Part shown: positions 33,530 through 43,003 of the stretch, in pieces
Layout of the letters: the number at the start of each line of letters is the position of its first letter
Position numbering within the stretch: position 1 is the first letter of the stretch
Source: Rhizopus sp. PT2906
Taxonomy: Eukaryota; Mucoromycota; Mucoromycetes; Mucorales; Rhizopodaceae
Reading direction: 5' to 3'
NCBI GenBank assembly: GCA_025529335.1
Contig: JAMYHX010000282.1
Location: 1 to 64,000, forward strand
Length of the DNA: 64,000 nt
The notes under the pieces: generated by a model
What the model saw: the letters and a program-made list of their open reading frames with translations, nothing else
Databases searched by the model: none
What the model was told of the DNA's origin: nothing
Made by a program: the position numbers and the translations under genes

Positions 33530-33991
33530 TAGTAAAGATGGTGTATATTATACAAACATTCTCCTTCCTTTCCATTTCCTGTTTCCCTCTTGATAGTTCC
33601 CTTTTGTACATTGCAATCCCTTTTATACATACAATATACTCAATCACTAAAATATACATATACTGGAATTTTTTTTACATGGAAGTGCGGACTTGACAAA
33701 ACTTTTTATAGTTCTATATTCGTATTTCAACTATTTTTCTAGACTTCAAAGCATTGACCTATGGATATCTCTCTTAACTTGCTCAGTTTTTCAATGTTGA
33801 TGATACACTTTGGCCACTGACCATCTGACAGTGCTCGTTCTCCCGCAAGGCAATAATGTACAGCAAAAGTTCATTTTTGAACTCTTCCAACTCTAGCCAT
33901 GACATTCATCGTCTGTATATTATGGTTACATTTGCTTCCCTTGCTCTAAAATAAAGTTCATCTGCTTTAGTGACGCATAGAAACAAAAAGC
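33530..33991. other. Intergenic spacer
   Basis: AT-rich sequence after the Gag-like gene. I looked for a long terminal repeat or polypurine tract here and saw none. Confidence 0.35.
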
Positions 33992-34381
33992 TTAAAAATT
34001 TATTGGTATTTTATATATCCTGACATTATGAGGTCTCTTTAAACTGCTGCTGATTTTGCTTACTTGCTTGGCAATAGGTCTGACTAGATTTGTATAAGCT
34101 TGTCGTTTTTGCAATAGACTTTCGTCATTATTAGAAATACTTCTCTTAGTCTGCATGTCAGCGACATCATTCAAGGATGCAGCTCCAGCGCCTTCATCAA
34201 CACCCCGAATGCGGGGAGGGGGGAGAAGTTGGGTCACTAAAATTAAAAGGAGGAGAATGTTTACCGCCGAGAAGCGTTGAACCAAACTTAACCCAGCTTG
34301 AGGAGCAGGAGCAACAAAGCCAACAGCGACAAGAGAAACACAGATAATAACAAGCTTGGCTTTCTTTTGAATTAAAAGCAT
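33992..34381 (-). CDS. Candidate small secreted, Kex2-processed peptide precursor
   Basis: A 129-residue minus-strand frame with a good ATG. The N-terminus has a basic start and hydrophobic core (AKLVIICVSLVAVGFVAPAP), like a signal peptide. The C-terminal half carries three dibasic KR sites (MQTKR, SLLQKR, SSLKR) dividing it into short segments of about 10-24 residues, for example QAYTNLVRPIAKQVSKISSS. A second hydrophobic stretch (ILLLLILVTQLLPPP) could be an unrecognised intron read through. No family is recognised. The layout matches fungal repeat-pheromone or secreted-peptide precursors, but it is a lone frame in a gene-poor area and could be fortuitous. Confidence 0.45.
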   Translation of the reverse strand: MLLIQKKAKLVIICVSLVAVGFVAPAPQAGLSLVQRFSAVNILLLLILVTQLLPPPRIRGVDEGAGAASLNDVADMQTKRSISNNDESLLQKRQAYTNLVRPIAKQVSKISSSLKRPHNVRIYKIPINF

Positions 34382-35525
34382 AAATCCAAAGAGCTGCTGT
34401 GTCCTTTTTGTTGCATAGAATGCTGCTCTTCTTTTATATTAAACAGACTCATGTAGACGCTGTTGTCATGGCCGCTTGGTATTGGATATAAGTACATTTT
34501 ATATTCTTGGTTAAATGGATATGCCTGCACATACGTCTGGCCCTGAGTCAACTTTCCCTTTACGCATTAATTTGCTTGGACTGATAAAGTCAGTTTTGGT
34601 ATAAGAGAAAAATACATGTAAACACATACTCTTGTGTATTTGATCCAAACTTGTTGGTATGTATTTAATTAAATAAACATAACTTTTATTTAATGATACA
34701 CAAATAAGCGCAAAGATCAGTAAGCTAAAAAAAACTTTACCTGGGTTCAAGAATAGCGAAAGAATATTCATAAGGAAGCTAATCTTAGTATGTTCAACAC
34801 TGTCTTTGACTTGTCAAGTTTAAAGATAAGCAGATATTAATTAATGAGCCACATGCATATATATTTATGGGCTAATGGTAACACATAATGAAGATTTACG
34901 GGAGCCAGTAACAAGCATTTGCTGAACTTCCATAGTATCCCTTCGTCAATGTGGATTGCTTTAGCAACATATCATGAATGCTTGGAAAAACATATTCAAG
35001 GTCACCAATAGTGCACATTGTGAATATGGTAGACTACATGAATTTTGTCACCGTATTGAACACGGTTCTCCTCCCGGAGTTTGGACACTTACTCCTAGTA
35101 ATCAATGATACTGTTATTCGAAATAAAAAGTTCTTTTCTTACTGAATCCGTATGTAGGCCATTTGACGCGTCCGTTTTATGAAAGTTGTGTTAAGCGGAT
35201 AAGCTATGGTCTTTGTAGCACACTTTCTCCAGGTAGAAGAGAGAGAGAGAGTTCGAATCAGACGATGCTATTATGTCTCAGAGATATAGAGGCATGACTG
35301 ATTAAACAGTAGCAATGAACAGATACGATCGGCACTACTCATTAACTGATATGTAATTATCAACATAACTAAAAGACAAAGTTGGCAGTAACGGATGCCC
35401 AATATATGCTGGATAAAAATTGTGGGTGTAAAGTGCGCGAAAATTCTTTGTCAGGTGCACAAAAAACATTTCAGAATGCGCACAACTTGATATATTTTCT
35501 TCCTTTTCTTTTTTAACCATTGTTT
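34382..35525. other. Intergenic spacer with a dispersed repeat copy
   Basis: No supported gene. A minus-strand frame at 34511-34771 starts with a hydrophobic segment but shows nothing else. The spacer contains a copy of a repeat also found near 63.6 kb, a short GA run near 35238-35251, and the Sly1 promoter at its right end. Confidence 0.45.
34926..35109 (+). repeat. Dispersed repeat, copy A
   Basis: Shares ordered blocks with 63596-63714 in the same orientation: ACTTCCATAGT followed by CCTTCGT, then GACTACATGAATTT against AACTACAATGAATTT, GAACACGGTTCTC against AAACACGGTTCTC, GGAGTTT, and TTACT.CTAGTAA against TTACTACCAGTAA. This copy carries roughly 65-90 bp extra in the middle. Family unknown. 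Confidence 0.7.
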
Positions 35526-37157
35526 ATGCAACAACCAACAAGTTCTTTGTCGTTAATCGATGCAAACTCTTTGCGCAGTGCTCAACGCGGTAATGGATGA
35601 TGCCAGATGACATAAAGTAGTGTTTTCTCATACATCTTAACAGCCGCCATTATCAAAATGCTTCACTTGAATTCAGCAGAAGAACCATTAGTGGCTGATG
35701 GATCAGAGAATATTGTTTGGAAGGTTCTCATCTTTGACAAGTTTGGACAAGACGTGATTTCATCCATTTTAAGAGTCAACGATTTACGTGAAAATGGAGT
35801 AACGGTTCACATGTATGAGACTATTGTTCGCTTTTTATAAACAGTCTTTTTAACATTTAAAACAGGCTCATTAACCAAGAGAGATCAGCATTACCTGATG
35901 TACCTGCCATCTATTTCGTCGAGCCTACCATAGAGAATATCAAAAAAATCTGTCAGGTAATGACATGCAATATCCAGAGGGTATTATTGTATTAACCTGT
36001 AGGAGTAGGATTTGAGTCGTAACTTGTACGATTCCTATTATATTAATTTTTGCTCAGCAATACCTCGATCACTATTAGACGAATTTGCGACCATGACAAC
36101 AACAAATAATACAGCCGAACTTGTTAGCCAGGTAGGATGCGAAAGAAATGCTTGTCGTTGTTTGTTCAACCAATAATAAATATAGGATAGGTCTACGATC
36201 AATATCTCAACTTCATCTGCACAAACCCCAATGTCTTTTCGCTTAATCAATCTGATGCTTTTATCAGACTAAACAGCTCAAGTGCAACCGAAGCACAGAT
36301 CGAGGAAACGATTGATAAGACAGTGAATGCACTCTTTTCAGTCATTGTGACCATGGGCACAATACCTATCATCCGCTGTCCTCGAGGAAACGCGGCAGAA
36401 ATGGTCGCTCAAAAGCTTGATGTCAAACTGCGCGACCATGTGATGAACAGCAGAACCAATTTGTTTACCGAAAATAACAACAACACCTTACAGCGACCTG
36501 TACTTATTTTATTGGATAGAAGCATGGATTTGACTCCGATGTTGAGCCATTCATGGACTTATGAGGCACTCGTTCACGATGTGCTTTCTTTGAATCTCAA
36601 TAGGATCACTCTTGAAGCAGAAGATGGTAAGAAGAGGAGCTATGATCTTGACACCAAGGACTTTTTTTGGGCAAAGAATGCATCCAGTCCCTTCCCACAG
36701 GTAGCAGAAGACATTGATGTCGAATTGAACAAGTACAAGAAAGATGCGGCCGAGATCACGAGTATCAGCGGCGTGTCCTCGTTGGAAGATGTTGGTCAGA
36801 TTGATATGTCGTCCAATACGAAGCTACTCAAGTCAGCTATCACAGCCTTACCCGAGTTGACAGCGAGAAAGGCGACATTGGACATGCACATGAATGTAGC
36901 TACTGCCTTGTTAAATGCTATAAAGGATAGACAATTGGATAGCTTTTTCCAAATGGAAGAAAACATCACCAGACAAAGCAAGAGCATGCTGTTGGAGACT
37001 ATTCGTGATGCATCAAAGAAGAATCCAGAGGATAAGATGCGCTTGTTTTTGATCTATTACCTATCTACTCTGGAAGACATCCCAAAGGATGATATGGATG
37101 CTTACGAAAAGGCATTGAACGAAGCTGGATGTGACTTGAGACCACTAGATTATATCA

Positions 37158-37191
<34 letters not shown>

Positions 37192-37846
37192 GATGAAAGA
37201 ATAGTGTGCTTACTTCCCCTTAATGTATATAGAGTACGTGCGCTTATGAGAATGACGTCCATGATCGCACCATCTGGTCAACCTCAGACAGGTTTCTCCC
37301 AAAACGATCTTTTCCGTGGATTTAGCAGCATCGGAAATAAGGTAGACGATACTGTTTTTAGCATCACGTGCATTTTACTAAACCATTTTCCATAGCTGTC
37401 TGATCGACTGAAGGAAGGAGGATTAGGAGGAGGATTTGAGAACTTGCTGTCAGGAGTAAAGAACTTGCTGCCTACTCGTAAAGAACTAGTTGTGAGTAGA
37501 ATTGTTTCTGATATCATGTCGCCTCCTCCAAATGAAGCATCCAAAGCAAGCGACTACTTATATTTTGACCCAAAAGTCAGTAAAAATTCAAAGAATCCTC
37601 GTCAACACAAGATTGCCTTCCAAGAGGCAATTGTCTTTATTGTAGGAGGTGGAAACTATTTGGAATATCAGAATTTACAAGAGCTCGCTACTGTAAGTTA
37701 TTATAACCATTAAAGAACAACTTATTAACACATAAAACAATTAGCAAAATAATAGTAAAAGAAAGATCATCTATGGATCAACAGAAATTCTCTCCCCACA
37801 TCAATTCTTGAATCAATTGGCTACACTGGGACATAAAGAAGAATAA
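35526..37846 (+). CDS. SLY1: SLY1, Sec1/Munc18 protein for ER-Golgi fusion
   Basis: This SM protein binds the Sed5/syntaxin-5 N-peptide and promotes SNARE assembly at the ER-Golgi step. Exon 1 (35526-35589) gives MQQPTSSLSLIDANSLRSAQ and splices to AAIIKMLHLN, matching the usual Sly1 start. Later hallmarks include ALPDVPAIYFVEPT, DLSRNLYDSYYINFCSAIPR, RPVLILLDRSMDLTPMLSHS, WTYEALVHDVLSLNLNRI and AIVFIVGGGNYLEYQNLQ. The protein ends SPHQFLNQLATLGHKEE after a final intron. At least eight exons are needed. The intron after YIKK contains a 28-nt A homopolymer (37164-37191). I preferred the 35526 start over the ATG at 35658 because the spliced first exon restores the conserved N-terminus. Confidence 0.94.
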
Positions 37847-38249
37847 ACTGTTCAAAGAGATGTGATTATTGCCCCCTTCTTCCTTAGGAAAATGAAGTGT
37901 TTAAGAAAAAAGCCTTGTTTCTCTTTTCATCAGACAACAAGTCTTTACAGAATGCCCTTAATATATCATAAAGATCGTCTGTTCGATGAGTATGTTTAAT
38001 TCGATTTGGTTCAGTTTGTATTCATCTTATTTTATGTAAACTTGATGAAAAATTCGTCTTTTTAGACAAGGAGAATAGCAACAACACGAATGCTTGACAA
38101 CAGTTAGTCAACAAACAAGTTGTGTAGTCAGTCCGATGAGAAATAGAAAAAAGATGTTCCCATCACAGATGGAAGAGGGGTTTGATCCTATATAAAAAGC
38201 CCTTGGTCATATACATAAAACAAAAATAAAGCTGTAATGGTTTATTGAA
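37847..38249. other. Convergent intergenic spacer
   Basis: 403 bp between the converging Sly1 and Snu23 genes; AT-rich 3' flanks only, nothing else recognised. Confidence 0.4.
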
Positions 38250-39087
38250 TCATGCTTTGGAAGAACCAAAACCAGAGAATCCCATCATTTTTGCCATCTC
38301 GTCTTCTTCTGTACTCTCTGTCTTTTCTTCCTTCTTGTGTTCCTTCTTTTGTTCTTTCTTTTGTTTCTTCTTTTCTCTTTTCTTTCTCTTTTCTTCCTCT
38401 TCCTGTTGCTTTAGTGCTGCCAATCTTTCATCAAGGTCTATTATGCAACTGAGTTTATCATCCATAGTGCATATCTACTTATACTTACCATATTCTTCAG
38501 ACTTTGGATTTTCTCGTTTTCTCTTTAGCATTGCCAAACGTTCTTTCACATCATCGACACTCGCCTTTTCTACCTTTCTGGAAATACCTGCGTTTGCCAA
38601 ATCTATCAAACATATACTATTTAATCAGTTTCTTTTTCGTTTTACATTGACTATTTAATTACGCTTTCTTCCGTTCAAGTGATCTATATAGGTAACACTG
38701 TCTTTGATTGTAATATCACAGGCTTTACAATAGAATCCCGGTTGCTTTCTTGAATCGGTTGATTGAACAACTTGAATTTTGCCTACATTCTTTTCTAACT
38801 CCAGAGTCACTGTGCGATGAGACAGTTTTTCCTTGTCTTCGTCCGTTTCCTCTTTCTTCTTGGGCTTTAGAGGTGGCAAGCCCATCTTTCGACGTTCTTC
38901 ATTTTCTTCTGCTAATCGATCTCTTGCTTCACGAGCTCGTGCTTTCGCTGCGTATTCTTCCTTGTTCCATGATCTTCTAAAGTCTGTGTCGTTCTAAAAT
39001 TAACATGCGTTTAGAGAATTTATTGTACAAGAGAGCTCTCTCTCTTTCATCATAACCTACAGCTTTACCAGAACCGTATGCACTCAT
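38250..39087 (-). CDS. Snu23/ZMAT2, U4/U6.U5 tri-snRNP zinc-finger protein
   Basis: Component of the spliceosomal tri-snRNP/B complex that contacts the U6-5' splice site helix. Several exons fit, starting MSAYGSGKA and joining to NDTDFRRSWNKEEYAAKARA and REARDRLAEENEERRKM. The single C2H2-type finger is in GFYCKACDITIKDSVTYIDH, with the second His after an intron (HLNGRKRN...). Then come ISRKVEKASVDDVKERLAML and DLDERLAALKQQEEEEKRKK. A lysine/glutamate-rich tail ends GFSGFGSSKA. The matrin-type finger and the VERASVDDVKERL-like motif identify ZMAT2/Snu23. The start at 39087 and first intron (about 64 nt) are well supported by the conserved N-terminus. Confidence 0.92.
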
Positions 39088-39405
39088 AATTAATCTAAAG
39101 AAATAGTCACAACGTCTTTGAATTTCAAGGTGCACAAGTTTGCTTGACTTTTAGCGGTCTTTTAATTTGTATCTTGCTATCATTCAATGTCTTTTAAGTG
39201 AACATATAGTTCTAAACTTTAGATATAAAAGAAGGGAATGTGATAAGTTAATTTAGTTTATTAAATAGCTAAATATATAATAAAGAAACTAATAAATAGT
39301 AATAATGGTAATTGATAACTGTACAAATAGGTTAAGAGAAAGGCATAGTTGCATAGATTACATTTCAATGGCCAAACTGCGTATACAAACTTAAAAGAGC
39401 ATATT
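39088..39405. other. Intergenic spacer
   Basis: 318 bp of AT-rich sequence forming the Snu23 promoter and the 3' flank of the homeobox gene; no additional feature seen. Confidence 0.35.
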
Positions 39406-40734
39406 TTAGGTACATAGGGTATAAAGAAGAACGGGCATAAGGTTAATCAATATTACAAGCTTAATGCTAAAGGATAAGAGAGTATAGTTGGATGCAGTGG
39501 ATATGACATGATCTAAAGTGAATGTTAACAATAGGGTTAAACGTGGTTGATGTTTAATTACTTGTTGGTCTTCTTTATAATAAAATTCATTCTCTTGCTG
39601 TAATAAAAAAGGATGATTGCCATTGTTATTATGACTATCATTGTTAAAGAAGTAACTTGCCTTGTTCTCTGTAAATGATAATGGAACCGTCTGAATCCAT
39701 TCAGCTGTATCTATGTCTTTATTCACACCATCTATCCGACTTGTGTTGAACCTTTTTGGAGCTTTGGCCTGTTCATTATCAAATACAAACTTGCATCTAT
39801 CCTCAACAGGTTCAATAGACCATGCGTTTAGTTGATCTACTGCATCAAAACTGTTTGCCATCATTGATGGTGAATGTCCAAGGAAGGGTGTAGTCATGGT
39901 AGCAGAGGTGATGGATTCATTTACTGCGTTTTTGATGCCATTGCTATTACCTAATAAAGGTGCATCATACATGTTTTGATAACTCAGAGGAAGACTATTC
40001 ATCCACCAATCTTGATCGACATTTGTTAGCTGAGCGGAATGGCATGCCAATTCATCAGAGGTAACAAAGGATGGTACCGAAAAGGTATGCTTGCTCTTGG
40101 CTTTCTCTTCAGTTACAAAAGACACGTTGTCATCCCACTGTTGTCCATGCGACCTATAATCAGTACAGTTATTCTTCTTGATGTCATCAGACGAATCCTT
40201 TCGGGCCTCTGCATCAAGTATTGGTGAACGAATAGAAGGCTGAGTCTGATCATAGCTAGCAAGTGATTCCGCAAAAGATGATAAAGACGACTGCGAGTGG
40301 CTATAGACCATAGGAGTAGATAAGTCTTCATCACCACTGACTGCAGCTGTAAATTTTTCAGAAGCGTTGAGCAAGCCATCATTGCTCGTGTCATCAGACT
40401 GTTTGATGGCGCCTTGCTTCCTGTCCTGCTGCTGCTTACTCTTTGCTTTTGCTCGTCTGTTTTGAAACCATATTTGAACACCGCGAGGACTCATCGACAA
40501 GAGCTGTGCTAATCGCTCTCTTGACTTCCCGTTGGGTTTTGGATTATCGTTGAATGCCTTTTCTAATATTCTCGTCTGTTCGCGTGAGGTTCTTCTGCGA
40601 TGCTTCACTTCAAAAGGATTATAAAAATTAGGAGTAAAGTTCGGTGTGGTGCCCGAACTTCTCCGGTTTTCATAAAGGACGCTAGTTACAGGCTGTCTAT
40701 CTATAATTTGTATTGTATTGACGCACATTGACAT
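39406..40734 (-). CDS. Homeobox transcription factor
   Basis: A 442-residue frame with a homeodomain at about residues 44-102: KHRRRTSREQTRILEKAF, then LAQLLSMSPRGVQIWFQNRR and AKAKSK. The recognition helix contains the invariant WFQNRR. The remainder is Ser/Asn/Asp-rich and probably disordered, containing possible activation segments (DQDWWMNSLPLSYQNMYD, AEWIQTVPLSFTENKASYFF). The last 45 or so residues are unusually hydrophobic (RLTLLLTFTLDHV..., VILINLMPVLLYTLC), which suggests that the true C-terminus is shorter or that a 3' intron is missed. Fungal homeodomain factors of this type act in morphogenesis; the specific orthologue is not identifiable. Confidence 0.9.
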   Translation of the reverse strand: MSMCVNTIQIIDRQPVTSVLYENRRSSGTTPNFTPNFYNPFEVKHRRRTSREQTRILEKAFNDNPKPNGKSRERLAQLLSMSPRGVQIWFQNRRAKAKSKQQQDRKQGAIKQSDDTSNDGLLNASEKFTAAVSGDEDLSTPMVYSHSQSSLSSFAESLASYDQTQPSIRSPILDAEARKDSSDDIKKNNCTDYRSHGQQWDDNVSFVTEEKAKSKHTFSVPSFVTSDELACHSAQLTNVDQDWWMNSLPLSYQNMYDAPLLGNSNGIKNAVNESITSATMTTPFLGHSPSMMANSFDAVDQLNAWSIEPVEDRCKFVFDNEQAKAPKRFNTSRIDGVNKDIDTAEWIQTVPLSFTENKASYFFNNDSHNNNGNHPFLLQQENEFYYKEDQQVIKHQPRLTLLLTFTLDHVISTASNYTLLSFSIKLVILINLMPVLLYTLCT

Positions 40735-43003
40735 GGGATTATTGTAAAGTTAATTTCGCTGTATATCAAACTGCAATTGTCGATAACACAAATAGTTTTC
40801 GACTACTGCTTGATGAATAAAAGTAATGGGTGTCTTATGAATGGCTAAAGAAGCAAAAAAGGGAAAAAGATATAATACAAAACGATGATCAAGCGACGCT
40901 TTTATAGGAATTAAAAGCGTGCTAATCAGTTCAACTGTATAGGAATGTAGGGGCATACATGTTAATAAAAAAGGAAAAAGAAAGGGAGCATGTTAGGAGA
41001 TAAGAAGTGACAATAAGGAAGGAATACAAGCAAATTACTTTTACTGATAACCATGTCATGATCAATTAAGAAAAACCCTGGGAAATATAAGACAGAAACC
41101 TCTCTCTCTCTCTCTCTCTTTTTCTCTTTCATGCTGTATTTATATGTGGACAGTTTTTAAATGAAAGTGAGTTACCTAGATTTGATCATGTCAAAAGATC
41201 ACACACAAGTAGAGCCTTGACAGCTATTGTCTGATTGCAACCATTCACTCTGATGATAGGGGTCCATGACCACTAGATAGATAATGAGGAAGAATTACGA
41301 GACGAACACAGAAAGAGAGAAAAAAGAGGGGTCAAAAAAAGGAGAATAAGTCAAAAGGGAAAAAAGTGTATCAACTGAAAATATTATTACCACTAAAACA
41401 AAGACCAAGGTTGATTTTGCAACTAGACGGTTGCGTGACATGTCTCATAAGACCCCCTAGTTTACTCCCCTTTAAGAAAGAGCCCTTTTCAGTATATTCT
41501 ATATTACATTTACTGATCATGCCATCTTATTTGGTAAAATAGTACCGTAAATGATCATACACGCTCATTTGATAGCCACAGCCATTGTCTTTGTGTCCAT
41601 GTCGCAAAGTGATGAAAGTGCATGCATTCAAACAAGTATGACTTCTAAAAACGTAGAGATGCATATGAAAAAAGTTAGCCATTGGCGTGCTTGTCAATAC
41701 TATTGAAAAGACTGCATAAATCAACCGTTTATTATAGTGATTGCATCTGTTGTATTCTCTTTTTATCATGCAATGGAAAAAAGAATACTCTTTCAAAACA
41801 GTCTTGTTTTTATTGAGGACTTGCAAACTCTGAGAATTAATGTTGTAGTCTAAACATACTATCTTTCTAATGTCCCAACTGGGGCGCATTAATTGGTATA
41901 TAAATAACTAACCGCCCCGGACCAGATCATTTCACAAAAGGAAGGAAGGAATGGAAGCTAAGAATACATTCTGGGATCAAACGTAAAGAATGGGAAAGAC
42001 TGAGTTGACCGTTCAATTAGTCTTTGATCATAAAATCTCTTGTTGGGAGAGAGAGGCTTGCCATAGAGTTGTGGTTGATCTAGCTCATGTAGGATAGATC
42101 ATATAATCGGGCCATCAACAAGGTCTATGGCAAATCAATTCTAGAAAAAATAAACAAGTATGTTGGAAAACATTCAAGAAATGCGACATAGAGCCTGTTT
42201 TTGCTTCAGGTATACAAAGGTGATGATGCATACTAAGGCAGCTGATGACAGTGACTACTGCACAAAGTGTGGAAGAGGAAGGTGCCGAGAACAAGGGCTT
42301 GAAAACACTAGCTGGTACTTGAAATTCTTGTTCTGTATCCGTTTTTCCAGGTTTACGTGTAGAAAGTATCCTTTTAATTACTCTGAAGCCATGAGCGTCT
42401 AATTCATGTACTGTGGGAAGCAGCATTTGCCACAGAGCAGTTCTGGGCAACCCTGCTTTAGGAGCTGATCAATGTAAAGTAATTGTCAGCTGATTTACTG
42501 CTGAGAAAAAGGTTTATCAAATCATGATACTTAAATCACTTATGGTTGTCACGCGCTACTATTCGATCCAATCAAGCTAATTAGGGAATCAATAATTATA
42601 GGACAAGAATCATTTATGAGGTACAGACATGATTGTCTATAGAAAGAGTTTGATAACCAGAGGAGAAGACGAGGGGGGAAAAGAGGAGGAAGATAGGCTA
42701 AAGAGAGGAAATTATGCAAACTGCCCTTGAATCACTAAACTGTCACTTTTTATAAATGACATTAGTGTAGCTCTGTTTCATACAGACAACAATTTATCAG
42801 AAAAAGAGTTGGCCATAGCCAGCAATGCTTGCTTAAAAATCAAACATTAAACACCTTTTAGATCCATAGACATCCACATACTTTACAACAAAAACAGACA
42901 TTGCTTTCGCATTGTTTGACAAAGAGTATTATTTAATATATTTTACAAATCGTTTCTATGTTACTTGAACAATTTTTATAAACAAATCATTACGGAATTT
43001 CGT
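40735..43003. other. Long intergenic region, 2.3 kb, no supported gene
   Basis: The largest gene-free stretch of the window. A (TC)n run sits at about 41101-41120. Two open minus-strand frames (41527-41889, 120 codons from an ATG with a TATA-like box just upstream; 42115-42450, from a TTG) and one plus-strand frame (42160-42402) exist, but none resembles a known protein. The left part is the upstream region of the homeobox gene; such long upstream regions are common for developmental regulators. The right end is the 3' flank of eIF3a. Confidence 0.45.

Noticed and set aside
34511..34771. Minus-strand frame with signal-like start MNILSLFLNPGKVFF
   Set aside because: Unlike the neighbouring candidate at 33992-34381 it has no processing sites or Cys pattern; likely chance.
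35238..35262. GTTCGAATC sequence resembling a tRNA T-loop
   Set aside because: No acceptor or anticodon stem can be folded around it; it follows a GA microsatellite.
41527..41889. 120-codon minus-strand frame with a TATA-like box upstream of its ATG
   Set aside because: No recognisable domain, Cys/His pattern not matching a zinc-finger class, and isolated in a 2.3-kb spacer; it could be real but the sequence gives no support.
42115..42450. Minus-strand frame of 111 codons (and a plus-strand frame opposite it)
   Set aside because: The minus frame begins at TTG, not ATG; both overlap and neither resembles a known family.
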